Of a stretch of DNA of 35,343 nucleotides, positions 1 to 9,465 are shown one piece after another. The notes beneath the pieces are model-generated. The model worked only from the letters and a program-made list of their open reading frames with translations. It was not told the origin of the DNA and searched no databases. Position numbers and translations under genes: made by a program. The DNA lies in assembly GCA_943355055.1 (NCBI GenBank), contig CALREA010000011.1, positions 1-35,343 of the forward strand, in the 5' to 3' direction. Each line of letters starts with the position of its first letter. Positions within the stretch are counted from its first letter, which is position 1. The stretch is from Candidatus Peribacteria bacterium (GTDB lineage Bacteria; Patescibacteriota; Gracilibacteria; UBA1369; UBA12463).

Positions 1-1292
1 AGATAACGATCAATATATGCCTTGAATTCTTTACCCGCCATGTGCTCTAAGCGCTTTTTCATGAGGCTCGGAGTCTGAGTGATATCGAGAGCGAAAGTAA
101 GATTTTTGTCCTTTCCGGTTCCTATAATTTCACCATCACGATTAAGAATTGTAGGATGCAGAATGGTAAATACCTTCTTCGTATCGGAATCGAGTTGATT
201 AAAAACCGTTTCAAGAGCACCTAGTTTACTGATAAGCAAAGTACAATAGGCGGCATATTCAGTCGGATTAGCAACCGCTGCATTAGGTCTTGATAAATAA
301 AAATTAATTTCAAGCTTTTTCCCAAGCTCAGCAACGCGTTGTTCAAGAGTTTTATATGAGGTTTCAATAGCCTTTTTCTCAACCTCGGAATTACCTTTTG
401 GAGCCGGTTCAGGAGCAGCAGGCTTAGGAAGTTCCGGAGCAGGCGCAGGTGGCTCAACCGGATCCAGTTTCTTTCCCTCAACTTTGATACCGATATCGAT
501 AGCGGAAGTTCGGAAACGTTCACCCTGTTTTGAATTGAAATCGAGCTGAAACGCAGCCGGTTTGGCATCAGGAAAACCCTTTCCTAAATTCTGCGCTCGC
601 TGATACGCCGTTGCCAGATTGAGCAAACCAAATTGATTACAAAAAACAGCTTCATTATTTTTGAGGTAGAGATCTCTCGCTGCCTTATCTTCACAATCGA
701 TATATCCCTGAATAATTGCTTTGTTATCATCACGCAGCTGCTTTGATGCGTCCGGTTTGATAGAAACATTCAAAAGCTCTTTAAAGGCATTCACTTTCGC
801 CTGATGCCAAGAATCAGGAAGCCCCTGGACCTTACCGAGATTAAACTTCGAAGCATCAACACCTCCCTGAAATACAAGATCTCTATCGAGCTTCTTAGTA
901 TTAATTGCCCGAATAAGTTTACTCATAATATTCTTCGCCTTTCCTGTACGATCACGTGGACGATCATACTGGCCGGCCCGATAGGTATAAATCGCGTATC
1001 GAATATCCTCGGGACTCTCATCAATAATACCTTTCAATCGGTTCAATACCTTCTTCACGGGTTCCACGGAAGCTTTGACATCAGTGACAGCATCGGCGGC
1101 GGCATCTTTTACCCCCTTTTTTTTCTCATCTCGATCATCTTTCGCCTCAGCAATTTTATCAGCCTTGTCACCCTCCTTTGCTAAGCCCTCGGTTGCGTCC
1201 GCAGGAGGATCAACCGCTTTATCTGACGTAGCAGGATCCGGCAAATCAGCAGCACCCTCAGCCATATACACAAACCGACGATCGATAGCCAT
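1..1292 (-). CDS. Hypothetical protein, C-terminus truncated by window edge; Ala/Lys/Asp-rich N-terminus and Pro-rich linker
   Basis: Minus-strand reading from ATG at 1292 (alternative ATG 1265) is open to base 1: MAIDRRFVYMAEGAADLPDPATSDKAVDPPADATEGLAKEGDK...FKAYIDRY. Absent from the ORF track because no stop lies inside the window; track ORFs at 221-568, 584-769 and 804-1184 are in other frames. Confidence 0.8.
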   Translation of the reverse strand, partial: MAIDRRFVYMAEGAADLPDPATSDKAVDPPADATEGLAKEGDKADKIAEAKDDRDEKKKGVKDAAADAVTDVKASVEPVKKVLNRLKGIIDESPEDIRYAIYTYRAGQYDRPRDRTGKAKNIMSKLIRAINTKKLDRDLVFQGGVDASKFNLGKVQGLPDSWHQAKVNAFKELLNVSIKPDASKQLRDDNKAIIQGYIDCEDKAARDLYLKNNEAVFCNQFGLLNLATAYQRAQNLGKGFPDAKPAAFQLDFNSKQGERFRTSAIDIGIKVEGKKLDPVEPPAPAPELPKPAAPEPAPKGNSEVEKKAIETSYKTLEQRVAELGKKLEINFYLSRPNAAVANPTEYAAYCTLLISKLGALETVFNQLDSDTKKVFTILHPTILNRDGEIIGTGKDKNLTFALDITQTPSLMKKRLEHMAGKEFKAYIDRY

Positions 1293-1391
1293 ACAAACGA
1301 GGCATTTTTTTAGATTGAGCATCATTGGTGAGATTTGTTTAGATATATATTTTTATACATAAGTATACCATACAACATTAATTAATTCAAG

Positions 1392-3317
1392 CTACTTCTT
1401 CCTACTTTCCAGCTCTGCGAGCCTACGGAAAGTGCGAGCCAGATCAGGTAAAACTTCAGCTTTGCGGACTGCATACAACCCCAGACATCTCCGTGCCTCA
1501 TCGAAATTTCCGCCTTTTTCATACAATGAAGCGACCTTATCCAAATCATGCCCCTCGGCCTCGAGACGTCTAGCCATTTTCAGATACCATCGGTCAACGG
1601 ATGGCTCGGCCATATCAACCTCGGCCCTACCTTTATGTTTCGATTTTGAAGCAGCCATAGATCTTTGCGGGACCTCTCCTAATTTCTCATAGATCGTAAT
1701 AGCCTCAACACCACCACGCTTTTTAGCCATGATATGAAGCAAATCTACAGCAATGGTCGGTAAATTTTTCCAATCATAAGAGGCTTGAACAACAGCTACC
1801 ATCTCTGCATACAGCTCAAATTCATGAGCGGTTTTGATTTGTTGAAAAAATTTGAGCGCGTTGATCTGAGATTCCGGGATGTTTTTCGCCCCGGCATAGG
1901 CAAGGGCCGCCTGCATCCAATTACCTCGCGAAACCGCCTGCAAAGCGGATGTTTCATAAAGTTGTTTCGCTTTTGCCTTCTCTCCAACCTGTTCATACGA
2001 AAATGCCACATCATAGGACTCCTCACGGCCACCGACATTAGCGGCGATGATGGAATACTCTTTTTTCGCGAACTCCAATTCATGAGCGGCACGGAAATTA
2101 TCCCCCGCGTCACGGTGACGACCACTTACTCGATGATTATCACCCAAGAGGTGATAGATCAAATCCGCATCGCTATCATGGCGATTACGAGAAAGATTTT
2201 TCCGGGAATCCTCCGCAGAAACAGCACGATCCAAAATACCATTCCAAAACGTATGATTCATCGCCTGCGACCAGGCACGGTAGTATCGGTACCCATTAAA
2301 TCCGGAATAGGTTTTGTACTCTTCTTCCGTCATGGTACGGGAAAAACGTTCGGCATGGAGATCAACAATTGAAGCGGTAAGAAGTTGAATTTTTACGAGG
2401 AGCCACTTATCATCTTTGGCTCTGCGAAGCATATATTTCAATGCATGTGGTAGAAAAGAATGCTCCCCCATCGTCGCCTGATCCTCAGGAATACTCGCCT
2501 TCCCATACTTTCTCGCAAAACCGGTTGGAGGCGCCCACGGTAGATCATCAAGAGCCAAATTTTTGTATCCAAGATATGCACCTTTAGATCCCGATTGCGC
2601 GACCCATCGATCATCATCTTTCCGCAAACCATTATGCCTGAAATCCAACGCATGGAAAAATTCATGATGAAACGTATTTTGATTCTGATCAACGTCCGGA
2701 GAATATGCCATCACAATATGCGAAGGACCGTCTGAATATCCGCCAACTGATCCACCCAGATCACTCATCGTAATTTTGCTGGCCATGTGCACCTCTAATC
2801 CACTCATCTTCTCAAAAATCCCAATCGGATACTGATCAGCGGCTCGGCACAGCGCGTCAAGAAAAGGAAGAAAATTTTTCGGGTCTCCTTTCTCGACTTT
2901 TTGAACAAGACTAAACTCAGTGTAATGTTCTGTGACGCAACCGCACTCATCCGGTTTTCCCGCCTCATGAATCTTTTTTTTGAAATGTAAATCATCATGC
3001 TCCAAAACACGAGCATCCATACCATATTTTTCTCGCAAATAGACAACTCTGCTCATAACGGTCGGGTAACGCTCAGGAGTATATCGTTGCGCCTGGGCAA
3101 TACGCTCTTGCTCTTCGGGAGTTGCTGCGCTATTAGAATGGTGATGTATGGCATATCCTGTGGCCCCGAGCGCAGCGAGGGCGACAAAAGCCCTAACAGC
3201 TGAGATATTTCGAAATGCATCAAGCCCTTTTTGAAAAGGACCCTTTACCGGAGCTTTTTTCGAACCCTCCATGCGCTTACTATCGTGAGAATCGGAATTC
3301 AAAACTGGTGTACGCAT
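1392..3317 (-). CDS. Membrane-anchored zincin-like metallopeptidase with TPR-like C-terminal helical region
   Basis: 641 aa; one N-terminal hydrophobic segment (AVRAFVALAALGATGYAI); HExxH motif in FHHEFFHALDFRHNG; Ala-rich helical C-terminal half. Confidence 0.7.
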   Translation of the reverse strand: MRTPVLNSDSHDSKRMEGSKKAPVKGPFQKGLDAFRNISAVRAFVALAALGATGYAIHHHSNSAATPEEQERIAQAQRYTPERYPTVMSRVVYLREKYGMDARVLEHDDLHFKKKIHEAGKPDECGCVTEHYTEFSLVQKVEKGDPKNFLPFLDALCRAADQYPIGIFEKMSGLEVHMASKITMSDLGGSVGGYSDGPSHIVMAYSPDVDQNQNTFHHEFFHALDFRHNGLRKDDDRWVAQSGSKGAYLGYKNLALDDLPWAPPTGFARKYGKASIPEDQATMGEHSFLPHALKYMLRRAKDDKWLLVKIQLLTASIVDLHAERFSRTMTEEEYKTYSGFNGYRYYRAWSQAMNHTFWNGILDRAVSAEDSRKNLSRNRHDSDADLIYHLLGDNHRVSGRHRDAGDNFRAAHELEFAKKEYSIIAANVGGREESYDVAFSYEQVGEKAKAKQLYETSALQAVSRGNWMQAALAYAGAKNIPESQINALKFFQQIKTAHEFELYAEMVAVVQASYDWKNLPTIAVDLLHIMAKKRGGVEAITIYEKLGEVPQRSMAASKSKHKGRAEVDMAEPSVDRWYLKMARRLEAEGHDLDKVASLYEKGGNFDEARRCLGLYAVRKAEVLPDLARTFRRLAELESRKK

Positions 3318-3395
3318 AATAGAAAAATTACATCTTGATTATAACATAATTTATTAATTTAACAAATTTTTAATGCAATATGCTATACTTAACAT

Positions 3396-6020
3396 ATGGA
3401 ACAAAACAAAGCTCAACAGGGTCTTTCAACCTCAGAGGTAGCACAACGGCGAATTCAGTACGGACCGAACCGATTAGAGATGAAACAACGAAAATCACTC
3501 TTCCTACGGTTTTTTGAGGAGTTCCGGGACCTCATGGTTATCATTCTCGTTATCGCCACCGGTATTTCATTTATGGTAGGCGAAATAAGTGATGGAATAG
3601 TGATCGGCATTATCATTGTACTCAACGCCACGATCGGATTTGTACAAAAATATCGCGCGGAAAAAGCTGTCGAAGCTCTGAAAAAAATGCTTGCCCCTCA
3701 GGCACGAGTTCTACGTGATGGAAAACAAAAAATGATCCCTGCCGAAGAAATCGTTCCGGGAGATATACTGATACTCAATGAAGGAGACATAATTGGCGCC
3801 GATGGTGAGGTAGTCCATGAAAATGAATTTCAAACACAGGAAGCGATGCTCACGGGAGAATCTATGCCAGTGGAAAAATCGCTCAAAGAAGGGAAAAACA
3901 AAGTATACATGGGGACGATGGTCGCGCACGGCAGTGCGCGAGTCACGGTAACTCAAATCGGCTCCCTCACCGCCTTCGGGAAAATTGCATCTCTCACCAC
4001 AGCAACAGAAAAAGACAAAAGTCCGTTGGAAAAAGAACTTGATCATATAGGCGTATTCGTAGGGAAAATTACGCTCGTCATCGCCGCGATGCTCGTAGGA
4101 TACGGATACATTATTCAAGAAATCAAACTCTCAAAAGCGATTCTTTTTGCCGCGTCCGTCGCCGTCGCCGCTGTTCCGGAAGGTCTCCCGGCAACCGTCA
4201 CCATCGCGCTCGCCATCGGCGTACAGCGCCTCGCGCGCAAAAACGCCATCATGAAACAACTCTCCTCCGTAGAAACACTTGGCTCAACAACCGTAATAGT
4301 AAGCGACAAAACCGGCACTCTTACAAAAAACGAAATGATGGTTCAAACATTGATTACCACAACCCTGCATCTCGATATCGAGGGAAACGGCTACGATCCA
4401 AAAGGAAATATATACGACACGGTAACAAAAGATACACATACGCCATCCTCGGAAACCAATATAATCGCCGTCATTTGCGCCCTCTGCAACAATGCGAAAC
4501 TCATCATAAATCAAGAAACAAATCAATGGAGCATAATAGGAGATCCCACCGAAGCCGCGCTCCTGACGCTCGCGGAAAAACTCGGACTATCACAGGAAAA
4601 AGCGCTTACAGAAACGAAAATAATGCATGAATTTCCGTTCGATTCTCATCGCAAACGAATGAGTATCATAATCACAAACTCCGAAGGAAAAAAAATGCTT
4701 CTCGTAAAAGGTGCTCCTGATATGATGATGAAAGTCTGCACGAATATCGTATCCGGCGGATCAATATATAAACTCAGTGAACATGAACGCACGCAAATAC
4801 TCGAAGACAACGAAGAAGGTGCGAAAAAAGCGCTTCGCATGATCGCGTTCGCCTACAAGGAATTGGATAAAGATACGCAACAGCGGACCGTTGATGAAAT
4901 AGAAAAAGATCTCACCTATGTAGGCATGTGTGGCATCATCGATCCGGCTCGCCCGGAAGTAGCGGAAGCGATTACGCTAGCATACAAGGCCGGAATTCGA
5001 GTATACATGCTCACCGGCGACCATGGGCTTACGGCAAAAGCAATCGCGAACAACATTGGACTCGCATGTGAAAACATCATAACCGGAGAAGAACTACAAC
5101 GCATTTCTGACAAGCAACTACTGGAAATATTTAAACAGAAAACGCCGACTATTTTTGCACGGGTAAGTCCTCAAGACAAATTACGAGTCGTCTCGCTCCT
5201 GAAAGATACCGGTGAAATTGTCGCCGTCACCGGCGACGGTGTTAACGACGCGCCCGCGCTCAAACGCGCCGATATTGGCATAGCAATGGGTATTGCCGGA
5301 ACGGACGTTTCAAAAGAAGCAGCCAACATGGTTCTCGTCGACGATAGTTTTTCTACCATCATCACCGCCATTCAAGAAGGACGTACCATCTATGAAAACC
5401 TCAAAAAATTCATCATGTTTATTTTCGCTAGCAACATCGGCGAATTGTTTGTAATTTTTGGAGCTATCATATTGCAGATCCCCATGCCACTTACTGCCAT
5501 AACGATGTTGCTCATAAATATCGGAACGGATATATTTCCCGCGCTCGCGCTCGGCGTGGAACCGAGTAAAATTTCATACATGGAAACCGAACCAAGAAAT
5601 CCAAACAATAAAATTCTCAACGCATCATTCATCAAACGCATGATGTATATCGGTATTACCATCGGAGCAACTTCGCTCGCCGCGTACATGATCGGACGTC
5701 GCTTCTACACGCAAGAAACAGCCATGACACTCACCTACGCCACCCTGGTGATCGCCCAACTTTTCAACGCCTACAACGCAAAATCCGCCACACACTCATG
5801 CTTCATCAAGCCCTTCGGGAACCTCTATCTCATCGGCGCCATCATCCTCTCCGCGGCAATAACGATCGCCACCATTCAGATTCCATTCCTCCAAGAACAT
5901 CTCAGCACTACCTCGCTCACAATCAATCAATGGCTCATAGCCATCGCTCTTGGCACCATCACGCTCCTCGCGGAAGAAATCAGAAAATACATCGTTCGCC
6001 ATACAAAAATCGTAGTATAA
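3396..6020 (+). CDS. P-type cation-transporting ATPase (Ca2+/SERCA-PMCA-like, P2 type)
   Basis: 874 aa; TGES loop (LTGESMPVEKS), PEGLP, DKTGTLTKNEM phosphorylation site, TGDGVNDAPALKRADIGIAMG hinge, multiple TM segments. Confidence 0.93.
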   Translation: MEQNKAQQGLSTSEVAQRRIQYGPNRLEMKQRKSLFLRFFEEFRDLMVIILVIATGISFMVGEISDGIVIGIIIVLNATIGFVQKYRAEKAVEALKKMLAPQARVLRDGKQKMIPAEEIVPGDILILNEGDIIGADGEVVHENEFQTQEAMLTGESMPVEKSLKEGKNKVYMGTMVAHGSARVTVTQIGSLTAFGKIASLTTATEKDKSPLEKELDHIGVFVGKITLVIAAMLVGYGYIIQEIKLSKAILFAASVAVAAVPEGLPATVTIALAIGVQRLARKNAIMKQLSSVETLGSTTVIVSDKTGTLTKNEMMVQTLITTTLHLDIEGNGYDPKGNIYDTVTKDTHTPSSETNIIAVICALCNNAKLIINQETNQWSIIGDPTEAALLTLAEKLGLSQEKALTETKIMHEFPFDSHRKRMSIIITNSEGKKMLLVKGAPDMMMKVCTNIVSGGSIYKLSEHERTQILEDNEEGAKKALRMIAFAYKELDKDTQQRTVDEIEKDLTYVGMCGIIDPARPEVAEAITLAYKAGIRVYMLTGDHGLTAKAIANNIGLACENIITGEELQRISDKQLLEIFKQKTPTIFARVSPQDKLRVVSLLKDTGEIVAVTGDGVNDAPALKRADIGIAMGIAGTDVSKEAANMVLVDDSFSTIITAIQEGRTIYENLKKFIMFIFASNIGELFVIFGAIILQIPMPLTAITMLLINIGTDIFPALALGVEPSKISYMETEPRNPNNKILNASFIKRMMYIGITIGATSLAAYMIGRRFYTQETAMTLTYATLVIAQLFNAYNAKSATHSCFIKPFGNLYLIGAIILSAAITIATIQIPFLQEHLSTTSLTINQWLIAIALGTITLLAEEIRKYIVRHTKIVV

Positions 6021-6035
6021 ATACAGAAAAAAAAT

Positions 6036-6302
6036 ATGAACCTTCTCACCCATCTCCTCCAATTCAACAAGAAAGAACTGCGCGTAAAAATAAAAGTAAC
6101 TCCATCCTCTCCAAAAAACGAAGTAACCGGAATCATGGCTGACGGAGCCATAAAAATACGCATTCACGCCACGCCCGAACAGGGAAAAGCAAACGAACAG
6201 CTCGTCAAATTCCTCGCCGAAGAACTCGAAATCGACACATCAAACATTGAAATCATCTCCGGTCACACCTCCTCCCGCAAAGAAGTTTTTATTTACCTGT
6301 AA
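6036..6302 (+). CDS. DUF167 / YggU family protein
   Basis: 88 aa; VKVTPSSPKNEVTG...IRIHATPEQGKANEQLVKFLAEEL...ISGHTSSRKEV matches the DUF167 pattern. Confidence 0.85.
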   Translation: MNLLTHLLQFNKKELRVKIKVTPSSPKNEVTGIMADGAIKIRIHATPEQGKANEQLVKFLAEELEIDTSNIEIISGHTSSRKEVFIYL

Positions 6303-6307
6303 CATTC

Positions 6308-7204
6308 ATGGAAAAACTCACCAACATCAACGTCATCAAAAACCTTCTCATGGCCCATTCGCGGACCGATGGCACGAGTCAATTGACAGCCAAGAAATCA
6401 TTCGGTCAAAACTTCCTCATCAATGAACACGTACTCGATCAAATCATCGAAGCCGCGGAAATAAACGATCAGGACACCATCATAGAAATCGGCCCGGGTC
6501 TCGGCGTTCTCACGCGCGAACTCTGTCTCCGTGCAAAAAATGTCATATCCATCGAAAAAGATCGCGACATGCTAAAAATTCTGGATACCACCATTATCAA
6601 AGATACACCTGGCGCGAAGGCAAAAATCACCATCATCAACGAAGACGCCCTGCGCTGGACTCCAGAGTCAAACCAACTCACGACCAATAAACCCTATAAA
6701 CTCGTCGCAAACCTCCCTTACAACGTCGCCACAGCCATCATCCATAACTTTCTCGTCAAGACGGCCTACACCGAAACCAAACCAATTCTCATCGTCGTCC
6801 TCGTCCAAAAAGAAGTCGCCGACAAAGCATGCGCCACAACCGGCGACCACAACGTCCTCTCCCTCACACTCCAGCCATTTGCCACACTAAGAGTCATCAG
6901 CGATGTCTCCCCCGGGTCTTTCTACCCCGCCCCAAAAGTCACCTCCTCGATTCTCAAAATTACTCCCAGAATAACCCCCCTCCTTCCGGAAAACCTTTTC
7001 ACAACCTACTTCAAGCTCATCCACAGCGCTTTCACGCAAAAACGCAAAACCCTCACCAACGGCCTTCAATCAATTATTCCTAAACGCGACCTCCCCGATC
7101 TCCTCACCAAAGCCGGAATCGACCCCATGGCCCGCCCTCAACATCTGAGTATAGAGCAGTGGATCGCACTAGCTAGACAAGTACAAGCAAATATGATACA
7201 ATAG
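6308..7204 (+). CDS. rsmA: 16S rRNA (adenine1518-N6/adenine1519-N6)-dimethyltransferase
   Basis: KKSFGQNFLIN, IEIGPGLGVLTREL (SAM motif), NLPYNVATAI, PGSFYPAPKVTSSIL. Confidence 0.93.
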   Translation: MEKLTNINVIKNLLMAHSRTDGTSQLTAKKSFGQNFLINEHVLDQIIEAAEINDQDTIIEIGPGLGVLTRELCLRAKNVISIEKDRDMLKILDTTIIKDTPGAKAKITIINEDALRWTPESNQLTTNKPYKLVANLPYNVATAIIHNFLVKTAYTETKPILIVVLVQKEVADKACATTGDHNVLSLTLQPFATLRVISDVSPGSFYPAPKVTSSILKITPRITPLLPENLFTTYFKLIHSAFTQKRKTLTNGLQSIIPKRDLPDLLTKAGIDPMARPQHLSIEQWIALARQVQANMIQ

Positions 7205-7227
7205 AACATCAAATAAAAATAAAAACC

Positions 7228-7626
7228 ATGGAAATAACATCCACGCAACGACGAATTGACCGTATACAGCCGGGAACAACGGTAGAAGAAATGAAACAGC
7301 ATGTCCGGGACGCTACGGATCTCTTGAATATTCTCGACAAAGATAACGCCGCAATTTCCAAAATCAGCGACACGGTGAAGTCAAAACTCGCCACGATTCC
7401 AGCCATTGCAACACCCGAAACCGAAGACGAAACCAAAATCATCGACGCTCTGTTCCTCGGAATTATGAGTGTCAAAAAACTTCTCGCCCTCAAGGGCACT
7501 ACCACGCAATTCGATGATCAAATTACCGTATGGCAAGTCGCCCTCAACAACCTCCGTTACAAACGCGACTACACCACCGCTCTCAAGCTCAAAGACCTCC
7601 TCCGCAGCGTCCAGGAGAAAATTTAA
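7228..7626 (+). CDS. Small helical hypothetical protein
   Basis: 132 aa, co-directional and 23 bp after rsmA; no recognised motif. Confidence 0.6.
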   Translation: MEITSTQRRIDRIQPGTTVEEMKQHVRDATDLLNILDKDNAAISKISDTVKSKLATIPAIATPETEDETKIIDALFLGIMSVKKLLALKGTTTQFDDQITVWQVALNNLRYKRDYTTALKLKDLLRSVQEKI

Positions 7627-7692
7627 AGCTGGATTAGGCGCACATAATCTTCCATAAAACAAAAACTATACAATAAGTAAAGTCTATAGTAG

Positions 7693-7720
7693 AATAGTAC
7701 ACTAATTTTAAGGTACTATT
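7693..7720. promoter_or_regulatory. Perfect 8-bp inverted repeat upstream of the NHL/exosortase operon
   Basis: AATAGTAC (7693-7700), 12-nt loop, GTACTATT (7713-7720), 7 nt before the ATG at 7728. Confidence 0.6.
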
Positions 7721-7727
7721 ACATCAT

Positions 7728-9443
7728 ATGGACAAACATCATACATTCACGATCGATCAACTATCACCGTCAACACGCTCAAATTTCCAACCAAAACCGA
7801 TTTTTGTACGAGCTATCAACGCAATAAAAATCCGCACATCAGCAGGAATTCTGAGCCTCCTCGCGCTCACCGGATGCAACGATGAATCTATAGGAAATGT
7901 ACAAATCAATGCCGACACATCAATCACATCACCTGACGCGAGTATTCATAGAGAAGATATATTGGAAACCGTTGATGCCATTCAGCATAATGAAGTAAGA
8001 ACAAGAGAAAATGAAGATATTGGAATTATAGATGAAGTAAACATTCCCGATATAGCAACCGCGACAGACACGTCGATGAGTGAAGATGTATCGGAAACAT
8101 CGGAGATTGAGGAGAAAGATACTTTTATCGACAATACCGCAACCGACAGTAACGATAATGAAACTTGCACAAACGCCAATGAGGTAAAGATGAATCCAAA
8201 CGCCGTAAATGTAATCGGCCAATATGTAAACAGCGCCATATTGTACACAAGTGGATCTCCGAACAATGGAAGTGAAACTGCAAACACGATTGGCCTCTTC
8301 GCACCACATGCTATGACGGTAGACACGACAAATCACCGTTTATTTGTATCTGATACTTCAAATAATCGCATCCTCGTTTACAACCTAACGAACAGTAATA
8401 CCCAGGTAAGCGGCACTATAGCAGACTACACGGCAGACGCCGTACTAGGTCAGGCAAATTTCACGGCAAATGCACAAGGTACAACGAGTCAAACCTTAGC
8501 AGCACCGGAACAATTAGTATACGACAGTACAAACAATCTACTTTACGTAGCGGATTACGGAAACAAACGCGTTCTCATATATGATGTTGCCGCAATAACA
8601 GATGGGGAAGCCGCAGTAAAGGTATTAGGGCAAGCCAATTTCACCTCAAGCGAAATGGCAACGACAATAAGCGGATTCAGGGGTCCTCGTGGTTTAGCTT
8701 TAGACAGCAGCAATAATCGTTTGTTTGTAAGTGATGCCCAAGGTAATCATCGCGTGATGGTGTTCAATGTCGCAACAATTACAAACGGGGAGGATGCCGT
8801 AAACGTATTGGGACAAACAGATTTTACTTCAAGCACTACGGCTACATCACAAGGAAGACTGAGCAGTCCATACAGCTTAGCCTATGACAGTACCAATAGT
8901 CGTCTTTTTGTAAACGATGCCGGAAATTATCGAGTAATGGTATTTAATGTCGCATCGATCAGTGACGGAGAAAATGCTGTAAATGAACTGGGACAGACAA
9001 GCTTTACTGCTAATACTATGGCCGCAACTCAGAGTGGAATGTCATATGCATACGGAGTAGCCTATGATAGTACGAATGATCGTCTATTTGTTGGTGATAC
9101 ACCAAACAATCGCGTAGTAGTGTATGACACAGCCGCAATCACAGACGGCGAAGCAGCCGTAAATGTACTAGGGCAAACAACATTTACCGGACTCAGTGCC
9201 GCTACAACACAATCAGGATTAAGCGCTCCATATGGCATAGCTTATGAAAGCGGGAACGGATATGCGTATGTAAGTGATAGCGCAAACAATCGCGTCATGG
9301 TGTTTGATGCCGCCGTCAATCCGGGCTCCGGTACACCGGAATTCAGCACGGTAACATTACTTGGAACACTGCTCATAGGCATGTATGCCATGCACAAAAT
9401 GCGACTGGATTCTTCTATGGGGGGGGGCCGCGCGCTTCAATAG
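7728..9443 (+). CDS. NHL-repeat beta-propeller lipoprotein with C-terminal PEF-CTERM-like sorting signal
   Basis: Lipobox-like ILSLLALTGC; acidic linker; about six units of the form VLGQxxFT...PxGlAYDStNnRLFVsDxxNNRVmVFnvAxItdGEaAVN; C-terminus GSGTPEFSTVTLLGTLLIGMYAMHKMR (motif, hydrophobic helix, basic residues). Confidence 0.85.
   Translation: MDKHHTFTIDQLSPSTRSNFQPKPIFVRAINAIKIRTSAGILSLLALTGCNDESIGNVQINADTSITSPDASIHREDILETVDAIQHNEVRTRENEDIGIIDEVNIPDIATATDTSMSEDVSETSEIEEKDTFIDNTATDSNDNETCTNANEVKMNPNAVNVIGQYVNSAILYTSGSPNNGSETANTIGLFAPHAMTVDTTNHRLFVSDTSNNRILVYNLTNSNTQVSGTIADYTADAVLGQANFTANAQGTTSQTLAAPEQLVYDSTNNLLYVADYGNKRVLIYDVAAITDGEAAVKVLGQANFTSSEMATTISGFRGPRGLALDSSNNRLFVSDAQGNHRVMVFNVATITNGEDAVNVLGQTDFTSSTTATSQGRLSSPYSLAYDSTNSRLFVNDAGNYRVMVFNVASISDGENAVNELGQTSFTANTMAATQSGMSYAYGVAYDSTNDRLFVGDTPNNRVVVYDTAAITDGEAAVNVLGQTTFTGLSAATTQSGLSAPYGIAYESGNGYAYVSDSANNRVMVFDAAVNPGSGTPEFSTVTLLGTLLIGMYAMHKMRLDSSMGGGRALQ
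8211..9325 (+). repeat. About six tandem NHL-type propeller repeats (roughly 180 bp units) inside the CDS
   Basis: Recurring V/E-L-G-Q-x-x-F-T ... N-N-R-V-x-V-F/Y blocks spaced about 60 aa apart. Confidence 0.85.
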
Positions 9444-9465
9444 CGTAGAAATAAAAAAATAAAAA

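Noticed and set aside
221-769. Track ORFs 221-568 and 584-769 (minus)
   Set aside because: Out-of-frame shadows of the longer edge-truncated minus-strand gene; basic/hydrophobic low-quality translations.
804-1362. Track ORFs 804-1184 and 1075-1362 (plus)
   Set aside because: Antisense to the 1-1292 gene; the plus-strand translations have no domain-like character.
1785-2372. 195-aa plus-strand ORF inside the metalloprotease gene
   Set aside because: Antisense shadow of an intact 641-aa gene with a recognisable HEFFH motif.
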